Below, one piece after another: positions 1-11,410 of a DNA stretch of 64,000 nt. This DNA is from Lepidodermella squamata (taxonomy: Eukaryota > Gastrotricha), in NCBI GenBank assembly GCA_047495785.1, contig JBLDXI010000031.1, positions 1,550,001 to 1,614,000 of the forward strand. The letters are read 5' to 3'. The position numbers and the translations under genes are program-made. Within the stretch, counting starts at the first letter, position 1. Each line of letters starts with the position of its first letter. The notes beneath the pieces were generated by a model. That model did no database searches. It was not told the origin of the DNA and saw only the letters and a program-made list of their open reading frames with translations.

Positions 1-1043
1 TGCTTTTACCTTCCAAATCGGAGCACTCATTCTGAGGTAGTTGTGTCCTAGTGACCCCAGATGAGCCATTGACAATTTGCCGAGTTTCTAGCTGAAATAC
101 AATTAGTTTTGATAACTTGAGCATCGGCATAATTACCTCGAATCATTGTTGCGCTTCGCCAGGTACATCCTCCATTCGGCCGTTTAAGCTAACAAAAAAT
201 TAAAAATAGAATTTCGCAACTAGACATAGCAAATCTCACGATATTTAAGAAATCTCTGGTGAGTGTTAAGGAAAATTCACGGCTTCTGCTTTCTAGCTAG
301 CGAACTTGATGTTTTGAATGGCGACGACAAGTAATAATTAACGATGTGGCTTGCTAGTGTGCGCGCGTGCCCTATTTTATTACCCCTAATAATGCGAACC
401 GCCGACGCAAAAATGCGACCCAAAAGTGCAGCCGTTGCGCATTTCAAATCTCACCAGACGTGTTCAGTTACCAAGGCTCGCCAAACCCATAGTGGCCCTC
501 GAACCCTTGAATGCGTGCCAATCGTTTGAGTTTGAGCACCACTGGCCAAAACAAATGGAGTAAACTTCCCTCAAAGAATTGTGGAAAAAGAATTGATGTA
601 CTCTGCATTTGGCTAAAAAACCTGATCAAAAAATTGCCCGTGGCCTGTTCTACCTATAATAGGTCAGCGCTAATGCAACGACGGCGAATAAATAGGCGAG
701 CACATTCTTATTTGAAAATGAGTAAAATATTTAGTTGAAGAAATGAGGTGAATTTTTCTGAGGGTACAATTGTGTCAGGATAGAAACTTCAGCTATCTCC
801 AGCAAGAAAATGCCGATATGGGACAACATTCTAGATATTTTTATTTAGACCTTAGGATAGACATAGCTTTTAAATTCAGGCCTACGGTGGGGCTAAAAAA
901 CCTGGCGTAGGCCCAGCGGCTTTCATATGGGTTGGGAACGCCAATATTAGCCCAGTTAGCCATTTTTGTTGAAGCTGTGAAAGTTGGGGCTATATTTCAC
1001 ATTTCAGTCATATTACCCGAAATCTGTTATTATACACGCAAGT
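1..1043. other. No gene seen
   Basis: This AT-rich stretch has only short open frames with no recognisable domain, no convincing splice structure and no tRNA. I see nothing to annotate. Confidence 0.5.
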
Positions 1044-1348
1044 CTGAGAACGCCGGTCGTATGAATTGCATATCACCTGAGTAGTAAAATTTCACACTGC
1101 TATCAATCATATTGTGTTCATATTGCGATTTCTAGCTGTATTCGTACTGAATTTCAGGCCATAGCATTCATATTAATTTCATATAAATTTGCATTGCAAT
1201 TTTCATACAAATTATTGGCAGTTTTTCCGTTCATATGACAGTAATATGACGCTTACCCTCATTTTTAATATAAATCATGAATCAATATCACAGCCATATG
1301 AATGTCATATGAATTAACCAAAAAAACATATGAACGGCGTTCGTCTGG
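1044..1348. mobile_element. Candidate MITE with imperfect terminal inverted repeats
   Basis: The left end (GAGAACGCCGGTCGTATG) matches the reverse complement of the right end (CGAACGCCGTTCATATG) with a few mismatches. The interior of about 300 bp is unusually rich in TTCATATGA-like words on both strands and has no reading frame. This fits a small non-autonomous DNA transposon, but I could not fix a target-site duplication. Confidence 0.45.
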
Positions 1349-2418
1349 GATGAATTCTGAGTAGTATTCGAGAACCGGCTGATGAACTATCTTTTGAATG
1401 AAATAAAATGAGTTAGGCAAATAAAATGACACGCGACATGCCGTACCAGAGGGGGCCTCGTTTTCCCAGATGCGTCAAAAAGGATGACTACGGACTAACA
1501 AATATACTACAACAATCGACTTTTTATTGTTTCTGTCTGTTCTGGATAAGGGACGAGGAACCTTTTCATACGATACATGATTTCATTTGAGCACAAACAA
1601 GCAAGAAAATCGCATCAACTGCAATTGATTTTCCCTCTATCAGCTCCCCAGGTTTCCGCTCGCCAAACTTCAATGGGACGTGTTACGTTGGCTCATAAAT
1701 TCAAAAGCAGGAAGTGCTGACCCAAACTGAGAGATACGCCGTAAGCCGTAAGTGCTGATATTTACTTACTCGAACAAAAAATGGGATCCATTCATATGCT
1801 ATGCTGTATGAAATTGCAGAATACTGATCATCTAAAAGAATGAGCTGTTCAAGCGCAAATAAAAGTCCTCCGTATGATTTTTGTGAAAGCATTATCAATA
1901 CTACATAGCCTGATATAATATTCAGATTTACCCAAATTAGGCCGAGAGGTGAAAAGTTATATGTCGCGGTAATTAAATGACGCAGAGTATGAATTCTTAT
2001 TACACAGGCTTGTTTTTCTTAGTAATAAGGACAGACATCACATCATCATTACTTCTGCTATCAAATGTTTGCCAGCATCGATCGCAAATCAAATTCAACG
2101 GCCAATTACGAGTAAATATTCGTTATAGCCGAGCGCTGATGATGCGGAAATAATTATCGGTTATTTTCTCCAGAATCACTTTTGACAATTCTATTCGTTA
2201 GGATTGGTAATTAACTCAAGCTGAGAGGGCGCTGCTTTTTTACACTCGATTTCGTCTGCTCGCGTGTTGTTTTCGCCAAGTACTTCCGCCGATTCCCAGG
2301 CGAGCCTGCCTCGCCACATTATAAGAGCGTAATCGATCTCAAAAGCGCGGTGCGAAGCAATCTAACAAAGCCGCAGTCACGTCACATCAACCTCAGAAAA
2401 AACCGCAAAAGCGCAGTC
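1349..2418. other. Upstream region of Arr1, no gene seen
   Basis: No supported coding exon lies here. The last 150 bases before the Arr1 start are more GC-rich and probably hold its promoter and 5' leader, but no TATA box stands out. Confidence 0.4.
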
Positions 2419-4527
2419 ATGGTCGTCCTTATCGAAGCCATAGTTGTCTATCTGAACAACCGCAGCATCTTCTACGCCGGCGAATCGCTGACCGGAAATT
2501 GCCGCATCGTCTGCTCAGCAGCGACACGCATCGCTTCACTTCGCGTAACCCTTCACGGCCACGCTAAAGTTGCTTGGAATGAAATTCAGGTGACAAAGGG
2601 TGAAACAACGACCTTGCCTCGATCTGCTCAACAGCCAGTTATTAGAAAGGACAGCGATCTGTTAATACCGGACGGCCGGTTAGAGGCTGGGTCGCACGAT
2701 CTGAAGTTTGAGGTGAAGCTGCCGGAAAATCTGGTCAGTTCGTTTGAAGCAACGCATGGCTACGTCAGATATTGGATTGAAGTGTCGGTCCCTGAACAAT
2801 TGCCCTCAGATGACAAGCGGCCGGTACCTAAGCTTAAATCTAGAATCGGTCTAAGGATTTTGCAGGCGATTGATACTAACCAGCCTCAGTACGCGGTATG
2901 AAAGTTTTTTTTAATTTGATTGATGACTTTATGTGTTTCGCTCTAGTTTTCTGTTAGCGGATCAGATGCTGCGTCTGTTTGCTGCTTGTGGTGTAAACAA
3001 CAGCCATATGCGGTGGAAGCGACGACGGACCGAGCAGCTTATTGCCCAAGTAAGATTACGACACGACCACCAATAATACTCTGGCCGGAAATAGGCCACT
3101 CGTGTATCAATTTTGAACCAAAACTGAATTGATTTGAATTTAACGACGTTCGGCTCGAATTAAATATCAAAGCAATTATCAACGCTATGGGGAAAGTAGT
3201 TAATTAGTTATTATAACCCAGCCATAACTGAAATTCCTGGAATAAAATTCGGCGAATACTGGAAGTGACTCGTGTCATTTAACGGAATCTTTTAATATCA
3301 AATCAGGCCAAAATTCGTAAACTTCAATTTCAAGCAAACTATTTTTTGAGTAACTGGGGAAGGCATTAGCAATCATATTCAGTCCAAAGACGATAAGAAT
3401 CTCAATTGCACAACATGCTGGGTTCATATTATGTCCTATTAGAAAAAAATAAACTCCCCATCGACCCCAATAACAAAACTAGTTTAGCTGGAATTTCGCT
3501 GAAGTTTGGGAATTTTAACGCTGAAAGTTACAGCTCAATCAACAATTAACAGGAAACACCCACTTTCACCCGCCAGACACTTACGGAAATAAAGGGTAAA
3601 AAATTCGCCGCACTCCAGGCTCCAATGGGTGATGTTATGTGAATTTTAATTCGCAGATTGCAAGTTTACTAGGCTAAAAATTGCGCTGAGTTGGCTTATT
3701 AACTAACGCAGGGATCCGAGGGTTGCCCCGTACTTCCAGGGGTCTCTGATATATTTCTCTTCTCCTATCTGCCACCACTTTGGCACACCCTGGTGGGAAC
3801 ACTTCTCTATTTTCTAACTTCTAACACATTTTATTATGACTTTTCTTTTTATTTAATTCCAGTTGAATTGGCAGTTTTGAATGCTAAATTTCGCAATGAC
3901 TCACGAGACCCAGTGGTGCCCCATGCGAAGCTAACTCAACGAGTTCGGTACAAAGCAGAAGGACAGCTGAAAGAATCAACTCAGACTTGGTCTCTTGCTC
4001 CGGCTGGCAATCTGTCATTTAGCACGGAAGAGCCTGTCCAGCCCGGGAAATCGTTGGAATGGCACCGAGCAGCCTTCTGCATGCCGGCTGTACCTCCAAC
4101 GCTATCCCTTCCTATGCTTCAAGTCAGTTACTATCTCGAGGTCGGGCTCGATTTACCATTGGCATCTGATGCTGATGCTTTTCTTCCGATTGTTGTTGGC
4201 ACAATTCCATTTGTTGGAGAGGTGCCTGTGATTACCAAGCAAATTCAAAGGCTGTCTGTCACAGAGCGAAGGTATTCATACGCGGTTAAAGCCCCGTGGC
4301 AGGGCGTCGGCAGTCATGATACAAATCCCGTTCCATCAGTGGCGCTGCCCATCGGGACTCAACCTGAGAAATTACCACCTTTCCCGCCGTTTTACTTCGA
4401 ATCTATAATGTCTTCACAAAAGTGCAATATTCCGGAGGACGATCACATTCGCAACCGCGCTGGAAGCGCTGAAAGTACAAAGTTGATGCGGAAACATGCT
4501 ACTAAGCTGCAAAACATTGATTTCTGA
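2419..4527 (+). CDS. Alpha-arrestin domain protein (Arr1)
   Basis: This gene encodes an arrestin-domain-containing adaptor, probably cytosolic, of the kind that links membrane proteins to ubiquitin ligases and endocytosis. Exons are 2419-2895, 2947-3049 and 3863-4527, giving 414 aa. The start is the ATG at 2419, just before VVLIEAIVVYLNN; the upstream in-frame frame has no ATG. The arrestin N domain shows FYAGESLTG near residue 16 and GYVRYWIE near residue 113. The 103-nt second exon carries the conserved Cys-rich turn and DRAAY, and the C domain follows. Near residues 368-371 it has PPFY, a PPxY motif that recruits WW-domain (NEDD4-type) ligases in this family. Unlike Arr2-Arr4, its first two coding exons are fused. 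Intron 2 is long (813 nt). Confidence 0.88.
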
Positions 4528-4613
4528 GATTTGAACTGAAAAATTGCTGTTTGAAATACATGAACATATAAACAACTTCTCATTGTATTATTCCGTCTGT
4601 TTGGAAAGCGAAT

Positions 4614-5681
4614 TTATTTCTTCCGTAGAACAACAAATGCGTTTCCCCACGTGTTAGCGATCAGTTCTGGGTTAGGATTCTCTCTAGCCAGCACATTTCT
4701 GTAGGAATTCCACAGCCGAGAGCATAGAACGCCCTTCTCACCATCAGTCCTCTTGTGAGACAGCGCTGCCAGAAAAGCCGGCTCGCAAACAGGTGGGACA
4801 ATTGTTGCCATATCCCCGACAAATCGATCGAAATCTCCATGCGACTTGAACGCCTCATAAAACACGTTATTTCGTGGTTCGCAATTTTCAGCAGCGATAA
4901 CTTCGAAGCCGATCGGGTCTAGTAAATTAGGATTGGTCACTTCATCCAACGAACGCATCACCATGCGAATGTTGAAGTCCAAAAGTTCTTTTTCCGTAAT
5001 CAAACCTGAGCTTTCAAGATCTTTCGCAGCTTTGTAGAGGCCGTCATAGATTCTGTAAAGAGTCTCGCCACCAGTTACAATGTTTATGACCAAAATCCCT
5101 CCTTGGACTAGTTCGTTACCCCGAGCCGTCAGGAAAGTAACCCAATCTTGCTCAGCTTGTTTCGCCCAAGCGACTTTCTCATCCTCATCGCCGAAATGGG
5201 GCAGCAAGTGATTACGAAGCTTACACGGAACATCAGACGCCCACTGAACTGCAACGTTTGAAAATCCGAGATGAAGGCTTCTATCAGGTATGATTTGTTG
5301 ATAGAACGAGAAACCAGCTGCTAGGCATTGAACCCCTTCATGCTGCTTGATGTAAGATTGATTGTCCTTGCTGATAAAGTTGAAAAGCTCAGTCCAGTTG
5401 TTCTGTGGTAGGTCTTCATGCACTGCCAGAATCGATCTTGTTGCTTCATAGCAGTATTTTGCACGAAGTCCATCGATGATTGCTGAAATAGCTGCTGAAC
5501 TATTTGCCCCAGTGCTACAGCCGAAGTCTGCGATGATCAATGGCAAGTTCAAATCGGCAGAGTGAGCTTCGATTCCGATATTAATGTAAGGCCTTGCGAT
5601 TTCGAGAACTTGCCGCTGGGCGTGGGACAGTTCGTTGTAATCGCCACGCATAGCATGGTTGTAATGCTTTGAATCCGACAT
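4614..5681 (-). CDS. SABATH-family SAM-dependent carboxyl methyltransferase
   Basis: This single-exon gene of 355 aa matches the SABATH family (salicylate/jasmonate/juvenile-hormone-type carboxyl methyltransferases, Pfam Methyltransf_7), which methylate small carboxylic acids with S-adenosylmethionine. ADFGCSTGANS at residues 51-61 is the SAM-binding motif I. VHEDLPQNNWTELF (about 87-100) is the family's D-L-P-x-N motif. SFYQQIIP...SLHLGFSNVAVQW (about 125-148) is the substrate-pocket segment. There is no signal peptide, so it should be cytosolic. The length is normal for the family. The gene is convergent with Arr1, with only 86 nt between their stops. The natural substrate is unknown. Confidence 0.88.
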   Translation of the reverse strand: MSDSKHYNHAMRGDYNELSHAQRQVLEIARPYINIGIEAHSADLNLPLIIADFGCSTGANSSAAISAIIDGLRAKYCYEATRSILAVHEDLPQNNWTELFNFISKDNQSYIKQHEGVQCLAAGFSFYQQIIPDRSLHLGFSNVAVQWASDVPCKLRNHLLPHFGDEDEKVAWAKQAEQDWVTFLTARGNELVQGGILVINIVTGGETLYRIYDGLYKAAKDLESSGLITEKELLDFNIRMVMRSLDEVTNPNLLDPIGFEVIAAENCEPRNNVFYEAFKSHGDFDRFVGDMATIVPPVCEPAFLAALSHKRTDGEKGVLCSRLWNSYRNVLARENPNPELIANTWGNAFVVLRKK

Positions 5682-6856
5682 TTATCAAATAGTATTAACG
5701 CGGTAAAAATGTGAGTTTTCGGCTCTGGAGTGAAACTGACCAACGCTCATTCCGGTTGAATGATTATCATTGTCACGCATCATTGAACAGACTGATCGAG
5801 TGCAATATATGTAATAGCTGATTTTCGACAGTCGACAGTTTGGGGTTTAGCATTTTCAGGAAAGTTCAGAAATGAACTCTTCAAGCATGTTTTGCGCCAC
5901 TTTCTTAAGGTCGAGGGTAATTTTAAGGAATAAATGGTCAATAAAAACCAGCAAAAACAAGCAGCTTGTTCATCCATAAATTGTAAAACCGTGAAAGGAA
6001 TAAAATATAGAAATAGCTAGAAATTTGAAATCACTACACAATTTCAATATTGGTCATTTTGAGTACTTCGGTTCGGTTTTCGGTTTATTCAGCCGAATTC
6101 TGAGTTGAATTTCTGTGATTCAAGTGAAGTAAAAGCAGGTGGTTCATAGCCTTTATTCATGTTTCCCAATTTTCAGCAGCAACTACGTCATAAATCACAA
6201 CAAATCTGATCCAATAGATGATGTGGATTGGTCAATTCATCCAACGAGTGCATTAACATGCGAAGATGACTAGAAAAATCGTGTGTTTAGGTTTAGTTTT
6301 ATTGTTGACGAATAAATGTGAAGGCAGAAATCCATGTTTGTCTTTTTGTCTAAGTGTTGCCTCATGTTTTTCACCGGAGAACTACTCAGCCTTACACATT
6401 TGATTGGCTGGGCATCCTAATTATTAAAAAGTGACTCCCTGGAGGCTATAATCTAATGCCGACGTGGCATTGACGTCATAAGTCATAACTTAGCTTCGGA
6501 CACGTTTCAAACATATTGAAAATGTGCGATCCTCAACTCTCTCAAATAAAAAGTAGTGCAGATGGAAATCGTCATAATAAGTATAAGTCACGATCAACGT
6601 CCTAAGCGATAGGAAATTTTTCGTATATAATCAGGCTCGGAAATAGCTGCGAACAGCACCGCTGCGTGGAATTTCTACGTAATAAGCCAACTCATTAGTA
6701 AAATTCAAAGGTTCAGAGTACTAAATAATACGTTTTATAATTGTCTCAAGCACTTTCTCTAATACCACGCGCGATTTGTCACGTCGAAGCTAATAACATG
6801 TTGCATATTCGTCCGAACATTATCGAGTTCACATTGCCGAGTTCGAGTTTCGTCAT
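5682..6856. other. Intergenic region with a methyltransferase relic
   Basis: Apart from the SABATH relic at 6130-6270 I see no gene. The region separates the divergently transcribed methyltransferase and GPCR genes and presumably holds both promoters. A TATA-like TATATAA lies near 6624-6630. Confidence 0.4.
6130..6270 (-). pseudogene. Decayed fragment of a second SABATH methyltransferase
   Basis: On the minus strand this stretch still aligns with the segment of the intact gene at about 4840-4990. It shares the sense of RM-M-SLDE-TNP followed by a LLD stretch and GCTGCTGAAAATTG (AENC). It contains frame breaks and stops and lacks the rest of the gene, so it is a relic of a duplicated copy. 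Confidence 0.65.
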
Positions 6857-9302
6857 ATGTGTCGATGTCAAACAGTTAAAATGATCCTTATACTACTAGC
6901 TTTGCCCTTAATGATAACTGAAGCCTGGTCTAACTATGAAGCTCTCGACGGCTGCCTAAATTGTTTAAACACAACATCACAAAAGAATACAGTCAGAGTC
7001 ATGGTCTCGCTCCACTATGGAGGAAGTACCTTGCCAATCAGCCAGATCGGCTCTAAATCAATCGAATTGGCCGTGGATAGGCTAAGATTAATGCAAAACG
7101 CCCTGCCCAACTATGACATCGAGGTTGAGCTGATCGACGATGAGTGCCTCGATGCTGTAGCAATCACGAAGCTAACCTATAACCTGCGATCAAATGAGAA
7201 AGCGAAAAATCGACTACCTATCGCTTTGCTCCCTCTTTGCCCTATGTTTGGCCAGCAAATTACTGCGGAATTGATGCATCATTTCAATTTCATCGGCATT
7301 GCTTCAAGTCAGCATCATCCTCAACTACATTATGATCGATTCAGTCGATATAGTGGATTTTACGGACTCGGGGAGCAGGGTGACATATTTTTCGACGCAA
7401 TCGCGCGCTTTTTAGCCAGCATGGGCTGGCGGCGAGTTGCTATATTCTCGGAAATCGTTGAGTATTTCAACAAGATCGAGCCCTACTTCATCAAGTTGTT
7501 AGACCGAAGCAACATTTCTGTCGCGTGGATGGGAAAGGTTCGATTCATGACTCAAGACTCGAGCGAGATGGAAGCAGCCTTCCAAGAGATGAAAAGCTAC
7601 GATCCTAGGATTATAATCTCAGATTCTAACACGCCAGTTAGTCTAGCGTGTTGGCTTCATCGCTACAAAATGTTTGGCCCGAACTATGTGATTCTTTACT
7701 TTTACTGGAGCTTGTTCGACCCAGATACAGTTGAGCTACCGACATATTTTCCTTGGTGTACGAGGCAAATGCTAGCTGAAGTTCTGCCGAGCATAATTTT
7801 TCATGGCGATGTAAGTCTTGGTGAGCTGTATGGGGAGAATCGAACTTACGATAGCTCGGGGCTTTCATCTAATGAATTTGACAGAGCTTTGATTGGCAAG
7901 ATCCAGAATGCCCGATCACATTTCGCCTGGGGATATTGGAGAACCATTCCTTACGACGAAATGCTTTTCACCGGTCTGTTTCTGAACGCAACTGAAGCAG
8001 CTTTGAACAAAAACAATCAAACACTGCTCGACTGGACAACGGATAAGGCGAAGTTCCAGCAAAATGGGTCTGAATTCGTTCAGATTATGAAAAACGCCAT
8101 TTATGACGTCGGAATGGTCGGATTCAAGGGAGAGTATCGATTTGATAGAAAAACCAGGGCTAATACACTTGGATTCACACCGATAACTTTCACACAACTT
8201 CAGCGATTCGACAATAGCGACAAGTTGAAACATGTTGTGATTGCATTGTACAAATCAAATGATCCAAAAGGTCCTATGACCGTATTCAAGGATCGCATGA
8301 AGTGGGGAACTGTCGACGGGCTAGTCCCTCACGATACGATCAGGATTATCGATTTACCCATCCCACTTATTTCAAAGAGCCACTTTATACCCCTAGCAAC
8401 TCTTGCTGTTTTCGAAATATCAATTTTTGTTCTTGTTTCCAGCTATTTGTCCTGCAAATGTAAGATCTTGAAAATTCAGCTAGTTCTAATCCTGGGAAAC
8501 GTCATTATGCTCGGCCATGTATTTTTACTACCTATCAGTTTGAGTTACGATACTGTAAACCATTGCTTGAGTTCGACTTTTCTGATCGCATCCGGTTTTT
8601 CTCTCAATCTCCTGAGCCAGACAATACTGATAGAATGGAATGTTTTAAAGGTCTACTCCAAATCCGTTTGGTACATAAATGCGATATGGTTCGTAGCAAG
8701 TTTCTCGACAATTGTCGGGTTTATCTCGAGTAAGCCTCTGATTCTTGCAACGAAATATTTCGGTCTTGAGTTCTCAACCACTGATCCAAGCGTTGCTTCC
8801 CAGCCGCTTCAATTCGTCTGCCGCCTGAATTACGAAAATCCCACGCCTATGGCTTTCGTGGCTTGCTACGGAGCTCTGCAGGCCATTGCCTTGGTGAGAT
8901 TGAGCCATTTTGCGTTCCGCCTAACAGCGGTGAGTTATATTGAATTACATAATTTAATAGTTTCGACTATTTCTGATTCAGAAAAAGGTCAACTCAAATT
9001 TAGCGACAATCATTTATTGTGAACTGCTTATTTTGTTCGCCGGCGCGCTGATAGCTTCGATTGATGTGCAAAATGGCGAATTTTTACAGACAGTTGTAGC
9101 AGGGATTACTCTCTGCTTCAGCGCACTGACGGCTTACAGCGGACTTTCACTGGCGGTAAGTCTTACAGAGCTTATTTTCCCGGCTGATAGGTGAATTCAC
9201 CGATCTTTTCAGCATACGAACACGGCAGCAACGCGAGCCAAGGTAAGGGACAGCGCTATTCCAAGGTCACATTTCAATTTCAATCCGATGGGCGTGAACT
9301 GA
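6857..9302 (+). CDS. Class C (GABA-B-like) G-protein-coupled receptor
   Basis: The exons 6857-8929, 8982-9155 and 9213-9302 encode 778 aa. A signal peptide (about residues 1-25) is followed by a Venus-flytrap ANF-receptor domain. That domain begins near VRVMVSLHYGGSTLPISQIG, where GGSTLP and the following helix resemble GABA-B subunits. Seven hydrophobic spans start near residues 509, 540, 572, 613, 668, 696 and 724. The last two are supplied by exon 2 (LATIIYCELLILFAGALIA and the ITLCFSALTAY stretch). The cytoplasmic tail after TM7 is only about 30 residues, much shorter than in canonical GABA-B receptors, with no coiled coil visible. The ligand is unknown. Both introns are 52-57 nt. The first ATG was taken; a second at 6881 would shorten the leader by eight residues. 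Confidence 0.85.
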
Positions 9303-9493
9303 AATGCCAAGCTTACATTGCATGTTGCATTCTTATGAATTCTGATTCAAACGCAACCCGTTTTAATTTGAAGCCGAAATATTATAGTAGAACATTACAG
9401 TGGATGTTTATCTAACACAAAAAACGTTGCCAAAAGGAAATGATATGGGGTAAAAATAAAAATGTCTAATAAGACACGGAAATTGAAGCCTCT

Positions 9494-11410
9494 TTAAATT
9501 TTGGGAACTTTTCTGTCCAGATAATATCTGTCATTTTCCCGAGCAGTGACTTTTATTAGCCAGTCATCCATCGCATTTGGCAGCTGGGTTGGTACGTTAA
9601 AATTGCACGCAGTTTCTGATTCGATAGCATTGCCTATAAATCATTCAATGTTAAGAATTAGGCGTATGATGGAGTTTTGTTAGGTTCAATTTCGCCCATC
9701 TTCTGTTCCGTCCTGTTCGACCCAAAGCGATTGTTGGAAGTGAATTCAGAATATCAAGTTTTTTAATTCAAGTTTTGGCGGTGAGCGCGCACATTTTCAC
9801 GAGTTCACTTCTGCTCTCTAATTGGGTCGGACAGAACTGAGATAAGCGCAGAATTGAGCTTTGTTAATTAAAGATTACTTAGAATTCTCTCGAAACCAGC
9901 CAGTCTAATCATCACGGAATGATTGTCGTTGAGACCAGCAGTGAAGACCAAACTATCGAGTGATTCCATGAAAACACCCGCAGTGAACAGAATCGGCCTG
10001 TCTGCGACAGTCACGGTGAGCGGCACGCCCAGCATGGTTTCAAGGTCTATGAATATCGGCGATGTAACCGAGGCGATTCGGTTGAGCTTTGCATTGAGCA
10101 ATGTTATCTGGGCAGCATATTCTACGGAAACAAAATGAATTATTGATCATAATTTTGTGCACGTGAAACAGAAATTAGCCTTAAATGTAGAAATAAGCTC
10201 ACCGTTAGGACCTAAGCGGCGTGAGAAAGTATGTGTCACCGACAGGTAGTAGTCCCCTCGGTAGTGAACGAATGGAGAGCCACCGCGTAGAAACAAAGGG
10301 CCCGTTTCTGTCTCCTCGCTACCGATGACAAAGGAACAATCGACAATTCTTGCTTCGTCATTGCGATGCGGCTTGAAGTCACATTCCATAATGCGCAAGT
10401 TGGGCAGGAACTCGTAGACCAAGCGCAGACGGCCATTGTAAACCCACGGGGACCAATTTTTGGCGAACTGGCCAAGCTTCAGCTTCTGGCCCGTTTTGAT
10501 CGAGTACAATACATTGTCGCCCCATGCCCATAGAAACGGACGCCTAATTTTTAATGGTATTAAACATTAATGATTATAGCTTGATCGAATTAAGTTCTTT
10601 TTGTCGATTTTGCCAAAAGGCTATACAAGGTTTCCCACCCATTCAGATTGAAGAAAATAACGTCTCTCAATTATCCTATCAAACTGTTTGCTTGTATTGT
10701 GTCATTACGAAACCCCAAACTGACCTGAGAAATCGATCAGCGTAGTGATGGGCATTTGTGATTTCCAAAAATACAGTGCCATTGAGCTCGAAAATTCTCG
10801 CATCTTCCGGCCCCGTAATCGCTGGCTCTCGCATCGGAGTTGGAATTCCGACGAAATATCCCGATTTAGGAACAATGTGCATGTGCCTATCAATTTTCAT
10901 CGAATAAATATAGCTGTCCTGAAACCGATTCTGACCGCCGAGACGGTTCGCCACGCGAACAGCACATCGAAGAACGCCTTGATACGGCATGCAAGAGGCC
11001 TGCATAGGAAACGGCCCTTCGCCCGACAGCCATTTTTCGGCAGCTCGAACGTGTTCGGCAAACATGGTTCGCACGTGGCTGTTGACAGTTTGCTTGAAAT
11101 CAAATAGAATCGAGGTGGTAACTTGAGCTGAAGACTCGCTGACGTTGCTGCAAGTTTTACCGTTAACGTATGCGCCGCTCAAGTTGAAGCTGAAATGGCG
11201 ATCACCCTTCACCGCAATTATAAAGTATTTGTTACTACCGCCGTTCGAACCGGTTACTGATTCATTCAACTCGGCCTAATATTGATCGCTTGCATCAACT
11301 GCCACTGGATAATTGCCGTAACGCACCGGTAAAAACAGCAGTGTCCAGCAAACTGAGGCGATGAGGAGTAGCAATAATACTTTTCGAAAGCTTTCGATTA
11401 TTGAGATCAT
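9494..11410 (-). CDS. Type II membrane beta-propeller enzyme-like protein P1, with an in-frame stop or cryptic intron
   Basis: Exons read 11410-10725, 10543-10203, 10121-9879 and 9633-9494. An N-terminal membrane anchor (LLLLLIASVCWTLLFL, about residues 12-27) precedes the domain shared by all P genes: KGDRHFSF, ILFDFKQTV, GPFPMQASC, GPEDARIF, a KNWSPWV block, RGGSPFVHY, AGLNDNH and a final REND-YY. GPED-R and the layout recall five-bladed propellers of the GH130/GH43 type, so a glycosidase, phosphorylase or transferase role in the secretory lumen is inferred. In the stem region a TAG stop lies at 11278-11276. The 51 nt at 11326-11276 look like an intron (GTGCGT...TATTAG, phase 0), and removing them gives an open 452-aa product. 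If they are not spliced, the gene is broken. Confidence 0.75.

Noticed and set aside
2350-2418. Upstream extension of Arr1 and similar extensions of P2 (16445-16356) using non-ATG starts
   Set aside because: Start codons there would be GTG or TTG; the ATG starts at 2419 and 16355 match the paralogues.
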